A stretch of DNA of 64,000 nucleotides from Monoplex corrugatus (taxonomy: Eukaryota > Mollusca > Gastropoda > Littorinimorpha > Ranellidae). The notes beneath the pieces were generated by a model. It saw only the letters and a list, made by a program, of their open reading frames with translations. It had not been told where the DNA came from and did no database searches. The number at the start of each line of letters is the position of its first letter. Positions within the stretch are counted from its first letter, which is position 1. Where the stretch lies: positions 78,476,354 through 78,540,353 of the forward strand of contig CM060312.1 in assembly GCA_030674185.1 (NCBI GenBank). Reading direction: 5' to 3'. Positions 1 through 12,100 of this stretch are shown piece after piece. The translations under genes were made by a program, and so were the position numbers.

Positions 1-2040
1 ACACACTGACCAAAATCTCTGAAGAAAAACTAGGAAAAGAAGAAAAAAGGAAAAAAGCTAAGCCCTACATAAGTCAGGAAGTGATAGATCTGGCAGAAAA
101 GAAAAGTCAAGCTCGAAAGCAGGGAGAGCGGGAAAAATACTCAGCACTGAAAAGGGAAATAAAAAGTAAAGTCAGAAGAGACAAAGCAAATTGGCTGGCA
201 CAAGAATGCAGTAAAATCAATGAACACAACGAAAACAGGAAGTCGAGGGAGCTCTTCCAACAAATAAAAAAAGTGAAAAAAACAAATTTCAAAGCAACAA
301 ACCAATGCATCAACAACAAGGATGGTCACACTCTGACTGAACCAGATGATGTCTTGGATAGGTGGAACGAATATGGCACATCACTTTTTGGCAAGCCTGA
401 CAGCCATGAAAATAATTTAGAGCCAAATTTGGAATTGATCCCTGGAGATACGGAACCTGAACCTCTGCTCAGCGAAGTTGAATCTGCCATTAAAGATCTA
501 AAATGCAGAAAGTCTCCTGGTCTTGACAATATTCCTGGAGAGTTGTTGAAACACTCAGGTGATGGTGGACTCAAAGTAATGCATCACTTATGCTGCAAGA
601 TATGGAAGACTTGTCAGTGGCCTACAGACTGGAAGCTCCAAGAATTTGTCATGTTACATAAGAGTGGAAATGTCAAAGACTGCAACAATTATAGAACAAT
701 TGCACTGATCAGTCATGCCAGTAAAATACTGCTGATAATAATTTTAAACAGGTTAAAGCCAAAAGTAGAGGAAGAGCTATCCGACTGTCAGGCAGGCTAT
801 AGGAAAAACAGGGGAACAATAGATATGCTGTTTGTACTCCAGATATTGATAGAAAAGATTAGAAACACAGACCAAGAGATGTTCATCGTTTTCATTGACT
901 ACAGCAAAGCATTTGATAGCGTGATTCACCAAAGTCTTTTCCACTTCATGATCAAAATGGGTTTTCCAAGACATCTGGTTTCCCTCATAGCTTCATTATA
1001 TAATGATCAAAAAGCAACAATCAGATGGAATAATCAAAACTGCAAATTTTTTAACATCACTAAAGGGGTAAGGCAAGGTTGCATCCTGTCTCCACATCTC
1101 TTCAGCATATACACTGAACATATCATGAGAGAAGCAGACATAGAAGACATGGGAGTAAATATTGGTGGTAGAAACCTGTCAAATTTACGCTACGCAGATG
1201 ACACAGGATTACTGGCAGACAACATTACAGGCTCTAGGAGGATCCTGTACAGGGTAGACCGGGTTGGAAAGGCAGCTGGGCTGGACTTAAATTCAAAGAA
1301 GACAAAGGTTATGCATGTTGCAGGCAAATATAACACTAGACAGGACCAGATCATGCTAAACCAAGTCCCTCTAGAAAATGTCAAGGACTTTAGATATTTA
1401 GGTTCAGTCAAGACACACGATGGAACATGCTCAAAAGACATAAAGATGAGAATTGGAATGGCCAAGAACAGTATGGTTCAATTGAACAATATTTGGAAAG
1501 ACCACAGCATAACAGCAGACCTTAAGATAAAACTCTTAAAATGTCTTGTCTGGCCAGTGATGTTATACGGCTGCGAGGCATGGACAATGAAGAAAGAGGA
1601 TGAAAGACGAGTGGAAGCAGCAGAGCTGTGGTTTTACCGAAGACTGCTGAGGGTCAAATGGACGGATAGGCGCTCAAATGAAAGCATACTGAATGAGTTG
1701 GGTACTACACGCAAGCTTCTAGTACTCATACAACGGAGGAAACTGAAATATGTTGGACACGCAATCCGTAATGAGAGAACAGACTTGATGTCCACTGTCC
1801 TCCAAGGTAAAGTGGAAGGAAAGAGAAACAGAGGACGGCCACCTGCATCACTTGCTAGAAACATCACAAACATCAGTGGCAAGAAACTCCAGGAGGTGGT
1901 CAGACTTAGCCAAGATCGAGAGTGCTGGAGGCAACTTGTGAGGACATCATGTGCAGCGGCCAACACTGTTCCCGGTGACGCCGACAGGTGAGACAGGTGA
2001 GATCATGGTCAATAGGACCAAGATCTTATCAGTCCCCACA
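1..2040 (+). mobile_element. RTE-like LINE copy, 3' portion
   Basis: The element includes the ORF above plus a short 3' tail with GTGCAGCGGCC, CCCGGTGACG and GACAGGTGAGAC motifs near 1950-2000. The same tail recurs, diverged, at 5790-5870, and related C-terminal fragments occur at 12841-13290 and 14536-15010, so this family has inserted several times in the same region. The exact 3' end and target duplication are not determinable; 2041-2404 is AT-rich sequence in which I recognise nothing. Confidence 0.8.
3..1991 (+). CDS. RTE/BovB-like LINE ORF2, reverse transcriptase (5' end outside window)
   Basis: Reverse transcriptase of a non-LTR retrotransposon. The frame is open from the window edge (base 3) to the TGA at 1989-1991, about 662 codons, with no internal stop. 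A GTG at 81 and later ATGs are internal codons, so no true start is visible and the apurinic endonuclease domain must lie upstream. Seen in order: a charged linker, RT motif A with FIDYSKAFDS (about 888-917), motif B GVRQGCILSP (about 1067-1096), the catalytic centre NLRYADDT (about 1181-1204), then the RTE-type C-terminal region with LYGCEAWT, ELWFYRRLLRVKWTDRRSNE and GRPP. The segment order matches the BovB/RTE clade (family knowledge). The intact frame suggests a young copy. It lies upstream of the visible STRIP exons, probably in a STRIP intron (inference). Confidence 0.9.
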   Translation, partial: TLTKISEEKLGKEEKRKKAKPYISQEVIDLAEKKSQARKQGEREKYSALKREIKSKVRRDKANWLAQECSKINEHNENRKSRELFQQIKKVKKTNFKATNQCINNKDGHTLTEPDDVLDRWNEYGTSLFGKPDSHENNLEPNLELIPGDTEPEPLLSEVESAIKDLKCRKSPGLDNIPGELLKHSGDGGLKVMHHLCCKIWKTCQWPTDWKLQEFVMLHKSGNVKDCNNYRTIALISHASKILLIIILNRLKPKVEEELSDCQAGYRKNRGTIDMLFVLQILIEKIRNTDQEMFIVFIDYSKAFDSVIHQSLFHFMIKMGFPRHLVSLIASLYNDQKATIRWNNQNCKFFNITKGVRQGCILSPHLFSIYTEHIMREADIEDMGVNIGGRNLSNLRYADDTGLLADNITGSRRILYRVDRVGKAAGLDLNSKKTKVMHVAGKYNTRQDQIMLNQVPLENVKDFRYLGSVKTHDGTCSKDIKMRIGMAKNSMVQLNNIWKDHSITADLKIKLLKCLVWPVMLYGCEAWTMKKEDERRVEAAELWFYRRLLRVKWTDRRSNESILNELGTTRKLLVLIQRRKLKYVGHAIRNERTDLMSTVLQGKVEGKRNRGRPPASLARNITNISGKKLQEVVRLSQDRECWRQLVRTSCAAANTVPGDADR

Positions 2041-2404
2041 TCACACATTCCCAATTTTGTGCCAGTTTTTGTTGTAGTCTAATATCAGTGGTCAATGTAG
2101 GATCTGTGCACTCTTGTTCTCCCTTTTGATATCTCTGTTTTAATAACGGAAAACACATGAATGGGTGGGAAACTGCTTACATTCAATGTTCTGTTTATGA
2201 AAGTGCAGTTAAACATTTTTGATAAAGTGACCAGGCTTTTCTGAGATCTGTTTTCTCTCTTTCAGGTGGAGAAGCATACTTGGCTATAGTAGATATGTAA
2301 AGAATTGACTGCCAGGGTAGATTGAGAGTGTGTGTGTCTGGCAGTGCACAGTTCAGAAGTCGTTATGACCACCTGTAGCAACTCATACCTGTAAGTGTGC
2401 ACCA

Positions 2405-3304
2405 TTAATCTGTTCACTGCTTCTAACTGAATATTCGGTCGGAAGAAACATAACCTCCAGTGCCACCAACCGAATATTCAGTCGGCGACTTTTCATATTT
2501 TTAACCAGAAAACCCCAACGCTTTCAGTGACGTATGAGATATTAACGGAAACTTCAGTATTCCCTCTATAAATAGATGCTAATTATGTATGTGTGACGTT
2601 TTACGGTCTTTTCTGCCTGTGTGGTTGAAAATGTGACCCCCTACTGTTCAGTGACTGTAAACAATGGCGGACGAACTCACTTCAACACTGAGCGTCGATC
2701 GGACCCGAAAAACAACTTATGCAGCAAAAGAAGTTGCACAGGGCTTAAAACGTTCCGCGTCTGGGCAGAATTCCGCAATTTCGGTTTGTCAAAAAAAATA
2801 ATAAAAAATAAAAAAACCACAAACGAAAGGAGCAAGGCATCCGTGATCGGCTTGCAAGCGTTCATAGCAACGGCGCGCAAGTTATGGCCCCTGATTTGCC
2901 CCCGGATCCCCTAGTTTCAGTGGTATTTCCTCCTCCTGTTTTAAGCCCTGGTTGCAGAAATCATTACTTGTGGAGCTGGTCCTGATTTGCAGTCTGTCGA
3001 TAAGAGTGAAAATGAGAATAATTTGGCGCATGCAGGCGATATTTCGGTGTTGATGTCCGAAGTCGGACTTGACCCAGATAAGAGTAGGACTGACATTACT
3101 AGCTCTGGCGATCGTAAAAACGGAAGTACTGCTGCTCCTAGTGTATTGTACAGTATACTGAACAAGAAAATATATAGTGTTGTGGGATTTTCTGGGCTGG
3201 ATGAAGAGATATGAATTTTTTTTATGTTTTAAGTCAAGACGTTTAAAACTCAGTGGCACAGGAGCTTGACCTTTTTATTTACACTTTGGCAGCGAAAGGG
3301 TTAA
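2405..3304. mobile_element. piggyBac-like TTAA element remnant, 900 bp
   Basis: The block starts with TTAA (2405-2408) followed by TCTGTTCACTGC and ends with GCAGCGAAAGGG followed by TTAA (3301-3304). The right end read in reverse is TTAACCCTTTCGCTGCC, which aligns with the left end TTAATCTGTTCACTGCT. TTAA target sites with short CCC-starting inverted termini are the hallmark of piggyBac transposons (family knowledge). Inside are a TATAAATA box (about 2571-2578), an ATG in good context at 2664 opening a 46-codon frame that begins MADELTSTLSVDRTR, and acidic or serine-rich coding fragments to about 3210 that end GFSGLDEEI. No catalytic transposase core is present. I read it as an internally deleted derivative; the transposase assignment of the short frame is inference. 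Confidence 0.5.
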
Positions 3305-3625
3305 ATGATAAACTGTTTAAAACATTTAGGATCACTTGCAGAGTTTCAGAAAGTCAGCATTCATGATTGAAGAGTGGTTAGTTACTGTAGCAGTCTGCCA
3401 AGATCGATCAGACATGGACCATGCAGTGAGGACATAAGATACGAATTGAACCTAAATTGGAGTTATTTTTCGTAATGCTTTTTAGTATAGCTATGCAGCA
3501 GGAAATTGAAAAATGGATCATTAAATATTATGCACTGTATTTTGAAATTTGCTGTTCATTAGAAGAGTCTTAGATGAATAAATAAGTATGGACGAAGAAA
3601 GCCAGAAAATTCAAAGAGCTTAAGA

Positions 3626-3713
<88 letters not shown>

Positions 3714-4565
3714 GGTGGTCATGCAATCTGATAATCTCCCTTTTTATGCAAAAATTAATCTAAACAATGCCAGTATTAGCCACTGAGGCCAAACCTGTGG
3801 ACATCAGTAGACACACGTTGAAGAAAAAAAAATAGATATAATTACTATTAACAGCTTTTGTTCTTAAGGTTATACTGAAGGTTGATTCTTTGAATTTTCA
3901 ACAGTTGTTGTTTTATACATTATAATCAGGAACACACTGAGAGTTGGCCATGAATATCAATGACTTTGACTGTGAAGAAGCTTAAGATGTAATTAAACTT
4001 GACGTGCAGCATGGACAGTGTCACTGCAGTGACAACAGAATTGAAATATTTTTCAAGAATTGTTGTTCTCATATCTTGCTTGTAAAGTGTTGATTGTACA
4101 CACAGCTTTAATCCATGTGACTGTGACTGTGACTGTGACTTTGCCAGATTACCTTCCAGACTTATGCTTTTGCAATTCCTCGACAATCCACAGCTTTGAC
4201 CTAAATTTGGTAAATCTCCGCCCATAAAAAGCTGAGAAAATCTTGTTCACTTATTTTTCACAGGCAGGGGAATACACACCCACACTCACAGAAGTAGACC
4301 TCTCTTTTATCATTATGAAATGAGCTGGATTTTTTTTTCAAAGAGTGATTAAAAAGCAGAGAAGAAAAAAAGAAAAAAAACAGTTGTGTGGTGAAGTACG
4401 CTGTGCATGTAGTGCAATGCAAAAACAAAACAAACCAACAACAAAATTGAGCAGTTAGAAGCACATGGAGACATCTTTTACGAATCTGCTCTGTGGCCTT
4501 TCAGATGTTGAGTTTTATTAATTGTTGATCAGAGCAAGGTAATTGCTTGTTGTTTCTGATTACAG
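3305..4565. other. Non-coding stretch, probably STRIP intron
   Basis: No exon or known element recognised apart from a pure CA array at 3627-3712. The 3' end carries the acceptor TGATTACAG before the first visible STRIP exon. Confidence 0.5.
3627..3712. repeat. (CA)n microsatellite
   Basis: Uninterrupted CA dinucleotides, about 43 units. Confidence 0.97.
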
Positions 4566-4692
4566 AACAACAGTACTCCAGTCTATGAAGCTGGGCATTG
4601 ATGTCAATCGACACAAAGAAATCATCGTCAAGGCTATTTCAGGTCTTCTGCTGCTGCTGCTTAAGCACTTCAAGCTCAACCACATCTATCAG
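4566..4692 (+). CDS. STRIP1: STRIP exon (first visible)
   Basis: Acceptor ATTACAG precedes 4566 and donor CAG|GTGATT follows 4692. 127 bp: one base completing the previous codon plus 42 codons, from TTVLQSMKLGIDVN to KHFKLNHIYQ. The upstream codon would be Pro in homologues (MPTTVLQS), so the phase fits. Confidence 0.93.
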
Positions 4693-5043
4693 GTGATTTG
4701 TATGGGAAATTAATTGACTGTTCATGTGTGTGTGAATATGGATGTGTGGTCATTGTGATCTAAGTAAATGAGATAGTAGTGTTACAGTTTTTAAAGTCAT
4801 TGTTATTGTTGTTATCACCAGTAATGCTGTTGTTTTCAAAATCATAATTATTGTTGTTATCACCATAATTTGCCATCTTCGTCATTATCATAATCTAAGA
4901 CTAAAACTGTGCATGTGTTTTTTGGTTCTGTGTTTAGTTTGAATTCACCAGCCAGCATCTGGTGTTTGCTAACTGCATTCCCTTGGTGCTTAAGTTCTTC
5001 AACCAGAACATCCTGTCTTACGTCAGTGCCAAAAATGGGTAGG

Positions 5044-5097
<54 letters not shown>

Positions 5098-6117
5098 ATG
5101 TGTGTATGTGTGTGTGTATGTGTGTGTGAGTGTCTGTTTGTGTGTGTGTGTGTGCATGTGTGTGTGTGTGTGTATTTATGTGTGTGCGTGTGTGTGTTTG
5201 TGTGTGTGTATGTGTGTGTGTGTGTGTAATATGTTTGTGTGTGTGTATGTGTGTGTGTGTGTAATATGTGTGTGAGTGTTTGTGTCTGTGTATGTGTGTG
5301 TGTTTTGTGATTGTGGCAGTGGGATGTAAGTGTTTGTGTGTTTGTGTGTATATATGTGTGTGTGTGTGTGTGTGTTTTTGAGATTGTATGATTGTGGCAG
5401 TGGGATGCAAGTGTTTGTGTGTGTTCTTACATCTGTATTTGTGTGCATGGGTGTTATGCTTTGATGTACTATGTATCTATACATGTGCTGTTATCTGTTG
5501 GTGTGGTTTCTTTCTCCCCTCCTGAAGCTGACCAACAGTTAACACACAGTGTCTTTACTCTCACACTCCTCACCCTTCTTTTTTTTTCTTTCTGTCTCTG
5601 CCAGGGTTCCTGCTCTTGAGTTTCCAAAGTGTGTCATTGGAGACCAGCCTGAGTTGACAGCGGAAAACATTGTGAGTTTTATGGTTTCACATTATTTCTA
5701 TTTGGTGCATGTTTGGTGCAATTAAAGGTTTACCTATAATTTAAGTTCTGTAACCATCCGGTGATAACTCACTGAACAAGTGAAGAATTAAGACAGGGCG
5801 GCCTGGAGGGAGATGGTAGTGTCAGATGTGCAGCGGCCAGCGCCAAACCCGGTGACGCTGACAGGTGAGACACTGAAAAATGGACTACCTCTAAACAAAG
5901 TATTGCTGATAAACTGAAGATTTACTGAGTGCTAAATGCTGTACTGTTTGAAGTAAAGCAAGAACATCATTTAGTTTTAAGCTAGATACAGTGTAAACTT
6001 TGAGATCAAAGAAAACAAAGAGGAAACGCAAAATGTGCTGGCAACTTTCAGAACATAAATGTCTTGTATTTTATATCCAGGGTTGGTTTTGGAGTGTGTG
6101 TTTGTGTGTGCGTTTGA

Positions 6118-6185
<68 letters not shown>

Positions 6186-9100
6186 ATGTGTGTGTATGGG
6201 TGCTTGTGTGTGAGAGTGTGTGTGTGTGTGTGTGAAAGTTTATGTGTGTGTTTATATATGTAAATTCATGTCTCTGTGTATGTATTTTACATCCAGATTG
6301 CTTTTTGAGGTGTATATATGTGTGTCTGCACACGTGTGTATGTGTGTGTGTATGTGTGTGTGTGTGTGTGTGCATGAGTGTGTGTGCGTGCGTGCTTACG
6401 GTGCATGCATGTTTTCTAAAGCAATCTCCATTGGTAATGAAAAGTATTGTCATTAGATAGTTGACAATTTTGTTTATCATGACATCATGTTTTCCTAAAA
6501 TAAAACAACAAAGAGATGGGGATGGAGCCAACTACTGCTATGCGCAACATCTTCTCCTGCACAACTTCTGAGATCCTCAACAAACTGACCAAGGGAAACA
6601 CCACCACCATGTCAGTGAACCCTGTGATAGACCTTATCTCTTCCCCTGTTGCTCAATGAACACTCTGTGATAGAGCTTATACTTTCCCTGTTCTCATGAA
6701 CACTGTGATAGAGCTTATACTTTCCCCCGTTGCTCAGTGAACACTCTGTGATAAGCTTTACTTTTCCCTGTGCTTAATGACCACCTGTGATAGACTATAC
6801 TTTCCCCCTGTTGCTCAGTGAACACTCTGTGATAGAGCTTATACTTTTCCCCCTGTTGCTCAGTGAACACTGTGATAGAGCTTATACTTTTCCCCCTGTT
6901 GCTCAGTGAACCTCTGTGATAGAGCTTATACTTTCCCCCTGTTGCTCAGTGAACACTGTGATAGAGCTTATACTTTTCCCCCTGTTGCTCAGTGAACCCT
7001 GTGATAGACCTTATCTCTTCCCCCTGTTGCTCAGTGAACACTCTGTGATAGAGCTTATACTTTTCCCCCTGTTGCTCAGTGAACACTGTGATAGAGCTTA
7101 TACTTTTCCCCCTGTTGCTCAGTGAACACTCTGTGATAGAGCTTATACTTTCCCCCTTGTCACTCAGTGAACACTGTGATAGAGCTTATACTTTTCCCCC
7201 TGTTGCTCAGTGAACACTTATGTGATAGAGCTTATACTTTCCCCCTTGTCGCTCAGTGAACACTGTGATAGAGCTTATACTTCCCCCCTGTTGCTCAGCG
7301 ACACTCTGTGATAGAGCTTATACTTCCCCCCTGTTGCTCAATGAACACTGTGATAGAGCTTATACTTTCCCCCCTGTCGCTTAATGACCACTCTGTGATA
7401 GAGCTTATACTTCCCCCCTGTTGCTCAGTGAACAGTCTGTGATAGAGCTTATACTTCCCCCCTGTTGCTCAGTGAACAGTCTGTGATAGAGCTTATACTT
7501 CCCCCCTGTTGCTCAGTGAACAGTCTGTGATAGAGCTTATACTTCCCCCCTGTTGCTCAGTGAACAGTCTGTGATAGAGCTTATACTTCCCCCCTGTTGC
7601 TCAGTGAACACTGTGATAGAGCTTATACTTCCCCCCTGTTGCTCAGTGAACAGTCTGTGATAGAGCTTATACTTCCCCCCTGTTGCTCAGTGAACACTGT
7701 GATAGAGCTTATACTTCCCCCTGTTGCTCAGCGACACTCTGTGATAGAGCTTATACTTCCCCCTGTTGCTCAGCGACACTCTGTGATAGAGCTTATACTT
7801 TCCCCCCTGATGCTCAGCAACACTCTGTGATAGAGCTTATACTTTCCCCTGTTGTTCATGAACACTCTGTGATAGAGCTTATACTTTCCCCCCTGTTGCT
7901 CAGCAACACTCTGTGATAGAGCTTATACTTTTCCCCTGTTGCTCATGAACAGTCTGTGATAGAGCTTATACTTTTCCCCTGTTGCTCAGCAACACTCTGT
8001 GATAGAGCTTATACTTTCCCCTGTTGCTCAGCAACACTCTGTGATAGAGCTATACTTTCCTGTTGTTCAATGACACTTCTGTGATAGACTTATACTTTCC
8101 TCCTGTTGCTCAGTGAACACTCTGATATATAGCTTATACTTTCCCCTGTTGCTCAGTGAACACTCTGATATATAGCTTATACTTTCCCCCTGTTGCTCAG
8201 CGAACACTCTGATATATAGCTTATACTTTCCCCCTGTTGCTCAGTGAACACTGATGTATAGCTTATACTTTCCCCCTGTTGCTCAGTGAACACTCTGATA
8301 TATAGCTTATACTTTCCCCCTGTTGCTCAGTGAACACTGATATATAGCTTATACTTTTCCCCTGTTGCTCAGTGAACACTGATATATACCTTATACTTTT
8401 CCCCTGTTGCTCAGTGAATACTCTGAGATAGAGCTTATACTTTTCCCCTGTTGCTCAGTGAATACTGTGTGATAGAACTTATACTTTTCCCCTGTTGCTC
8501 GGTGAACACTCTGAGAAGAACTTATACTTTTCCCCTGTTGCTCAGTGAGCACTCTGTGTTAGAGCTTATACTTTTCCCCTGTTGCTCAGTGAACACTCTG
8601 TGATAGAGCTTATACTTTTCCCCTGTTGCTCAGTGAACACTGTGATAAAGCTTATACTCTTCCCCTAGTTGCTTGTCGTAACATTTAATCATTAATGTCT
8701 TAATGCAAACAGTCTGTAACAATGCTTGAATGCTTTCTTTTTCCACATCTCCTGGCGTAATGTTTGTTCATGAATGTCTTAATACGAACACTGTGACAAT
8801 GCTTGAAACTTTCTTTTTCCTGTCTCCTGGCAATGTTTGTTCATGAATGTCTTAATACTTACAACACTGTGACAATGCTTGAACACTTTCTTTTTCCACA
8901 TCTCCTGGCGTAATGTTTGTCCATGAATGTCTTAATACAAACAATCTGTCACAGTGCTTGAGCACTTTTTCCTCATCTCCTGGTGTAATGTCCGTTTCTG
9001 AATATCTGTATGTAAATACCCCTTAATAATGCTGGAACACTTTCTTTTCCACTGTCTTGTGACGTAATGTTTGTCCTTGAATTCTGCTATGTAAAGATGG

Positions 9101-12100
9101 TAACAATGCTTGAACACTTTCCTTGTCTTATGTATTTTTCGATGTTTGTCCACGATTGTTGTTATGCGAAAACTCTGTAACAAGTCTTGAACACTTGTTT
9201 TTTCCATAAATGCTGTTATTTGAATACTCTTGTCACTAAGCTTACACTGTCTTTTACCTCAGTCTCCTACTGTGAGATTTGTTCATGAATGCCATTATGT
9301 GAACACTGTGTAACAAGGCTCACATTCCTGTTGTAATGTTTGTTTTGAATGCCATATATAATGGAGGTGTGTTTGTTGGATTAGGTAGGGATGATGCAGT
9401 TTGGATGGGGATTTGGATGAAGATTGATGTATGTAAGTGCTGTTTTGTAATAGTCATTCTGAGTTTTCTGTTCTCCTAATCAATATAAGCTTTTGTTCAC
9501 TGGGAATTGACTCTTAAAGAAATCAGCTTAAATGTTGTTGACAAGCAACGGCATGCAGTGTTTTTGATTAGGAAAGAGGCATCTTCCCACATATGCATCT
9601 GGACAAGATATGGCAGGTAATCAGGGATTTGTGAACATGCAGTGATGTCATCAGATTTAACCCTTTAACTCCTGCATTCTGTCCACCAGCATCCTGCATT
9701 GTCAACCATGCCAGCGAAGCAGAAATTTAATTCTTTGACTCCTTCACCCTATCCTGCAAGAAGCTGGTGGAAAGGGTGAGGAGTCAAAGGATTAAGGTTT
9801 TTTTTTGCAGTTGGTGGATAGGATGCTGGAGTCAAAGGGTTAAAATGAAGATGCATATCTTAAGCTCACTTACTGTTGGCCAACACCCTTTACCATTCTT
9901 GTTGCAAGCCAGCAACCTTTTTGTTCTTTTCTGTTCTCCAAAATTTATTTTATGCTTTCTTGCTGTTGACTAGATGCTGGTGGTGTTCAAGTCGGCCCCC
10001 ATCCTGAAGCGGGCACTGAAGGTGCGTCAGGCCATGCTGCAGCTGTACGTGCTGAAGCTGCTGAAGCTGCAGACCAAGTACCTGGGCCGCCAGTGGAGAA
10101 AGTCCAACATGAAGACCATGTCAGCCATCTACCAGAAAGTGCGCCACAGGCTGGGCGACGACTGGGCTTACGGCAACGGTAATGTTCTGTCTAGTGGCTT
10201 GGGCTGAAAAAGCTTTGTTAAGAGGTGGTAATAAGCATACATAGTTTGCCTTGCACTGATCTGTACTAAACTCATTTTGCTTTGCACTGATCTGATTGCT
10301 CATTTTGCCTTGCACTGATCTGGGTCAGTCTCACCTTGCACTGATTTGGATTGCTCATTTTGCCTTGCACTGATCTGGATCAGTCTCACCTTGCACTGAT
10401 TTGGATTGCTCATTTTGCCTTGCACTGATCTGGATCGGTCTCGTCTTGCACTGATCTGGATCAGTCTCATCTTGCCTTGCACTGATTTGGATGTCTCATC
10501 TTGCACTGATCTGTATCGGTCTCATTGTGCCTTGCATTGATCTGGATCAGTCTCCTCTTGCAGTAATCTGGATTAGTCTCACCTTGCACTGATCTGGATC
10601 AGTCTCACCTTGCACTGATTTGGATCAGTCTCACCTTGCACTGATTTGGATCAGTCTCACCTTGTACTGATCTGGATCGGTCTCACCTTGCACTGATTTG
10701 GATCAGTCTCACCTTGCACTGATTTGGATCAATCTCATCTTGCCTTGCACTGATCTGGATCAGTCTCACCTTGCACTGATTTGGATCAGTCTCATCTTGC
10801 CTTGCACTGATCTGGATCAGTCTCACCTTGCACTGATTTGGATCAATCTCATCTTGCCTTGCACTGATCTGGATCAGTCTCACCTTGCACTGATCTGGAT
10901 CAGCCTCACCTTGCACTGATCTGGATCAGTCTCACCTTGCACTGATTTGGATCAGTCTCATCTTGCCTTGCACTGATCTGAATCAGTCTCATCTTGCCTT
11001 ACACTGATCTGGATCAGTCTCATCATTGCTTGCACTGATCTGGATCAGTTCCATCTTGCACTGATCTGGATCAGTCTCATCTTGCCATGCACTGATCTGG
11101 ATCAGTCTCTTCCACTGATCTGGATCAGTCTCATCTTGCCATGCACTGATCTGGATCAGTCTATCTTGCCTTGCACTGATCTGGATCAGTCTCATCTTGC
11201 CTTGCACTGATCTGGATCAGTCTCATCTTGCCTTGCACTGATCTGGATCAGTCTCATCTTGCCTTGCACTGATCTGGATCAGTCTCATCTTTGCACTGAT
11301 CTGGATCAGTCTCATCTTGCTTCACTGATCTGGATCAGTCTCATCTTGCTTGCACTGATCTGGATCAGTCTCATCTTGCACTGATCTGGATCAGTCTCAT
11401 CTTGCTTTGCACTGATCTGGATCAGTCTCATCTTGCACTGATCTGGATCAGTCTCATCTTGCTTTGCACTGATCTGGATCAGTCTCATCTTGCACTGATC
11501 TGGATCAGTCACATCTTGTTTACTGATCTGGATCAGTCTCATCTTGCTTTGCACTGATCTGGATCAGTCTCATCTTGTACTGATCTGGATCAGTCACATC
11601 TTGTACTGATCTGGATCAGTCTCATCTTGCTTTGCACTGATCTGGATCAGTCTCATCTTGCACTGATCTGGATCAGTCTCATCTTGTACTGATCTGGATC
11701 AGTCTCATCTTGCTTTGCACTGATCTGGATCAGTCTCATCTTGCTTTGCACTGATCTGGATCAGTCTCATCTTGCACTGATCTGGATCAGTCTCATCTTG
11801 CTTTGCACTGATCTGGATCAGTCTCATCTTGCACTGATCTGGATCAGTCTCATCTTGCACTGATCTGGATCAGTCTCATCTTGCTTTGCACTGATCTGGA
11901 TCAGTCTCATCTTGCTTTGCACTGATCTGGATCAGTCTCATCTTGCTTTGCACTGATCTGGATCAGTCTCATCTTGCACTGATCTGGATCAGTCTCATCT
12001 TGCACTGATCTGGATCAGTCTCATCTTGCTTTGCACTGATCTGGATCAGTCTCATCTTGCTTTGCACTGATCTGGATCAGTCACATCTTGCCTTGCACTG

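Noticed and set aside
2664..2804. 46-codon frame starting MADELTSTLS as a host gene
   Set aside because: It lies wholly inside the TTAA-bounded element and ends in an A run; better read as a transposon relic.
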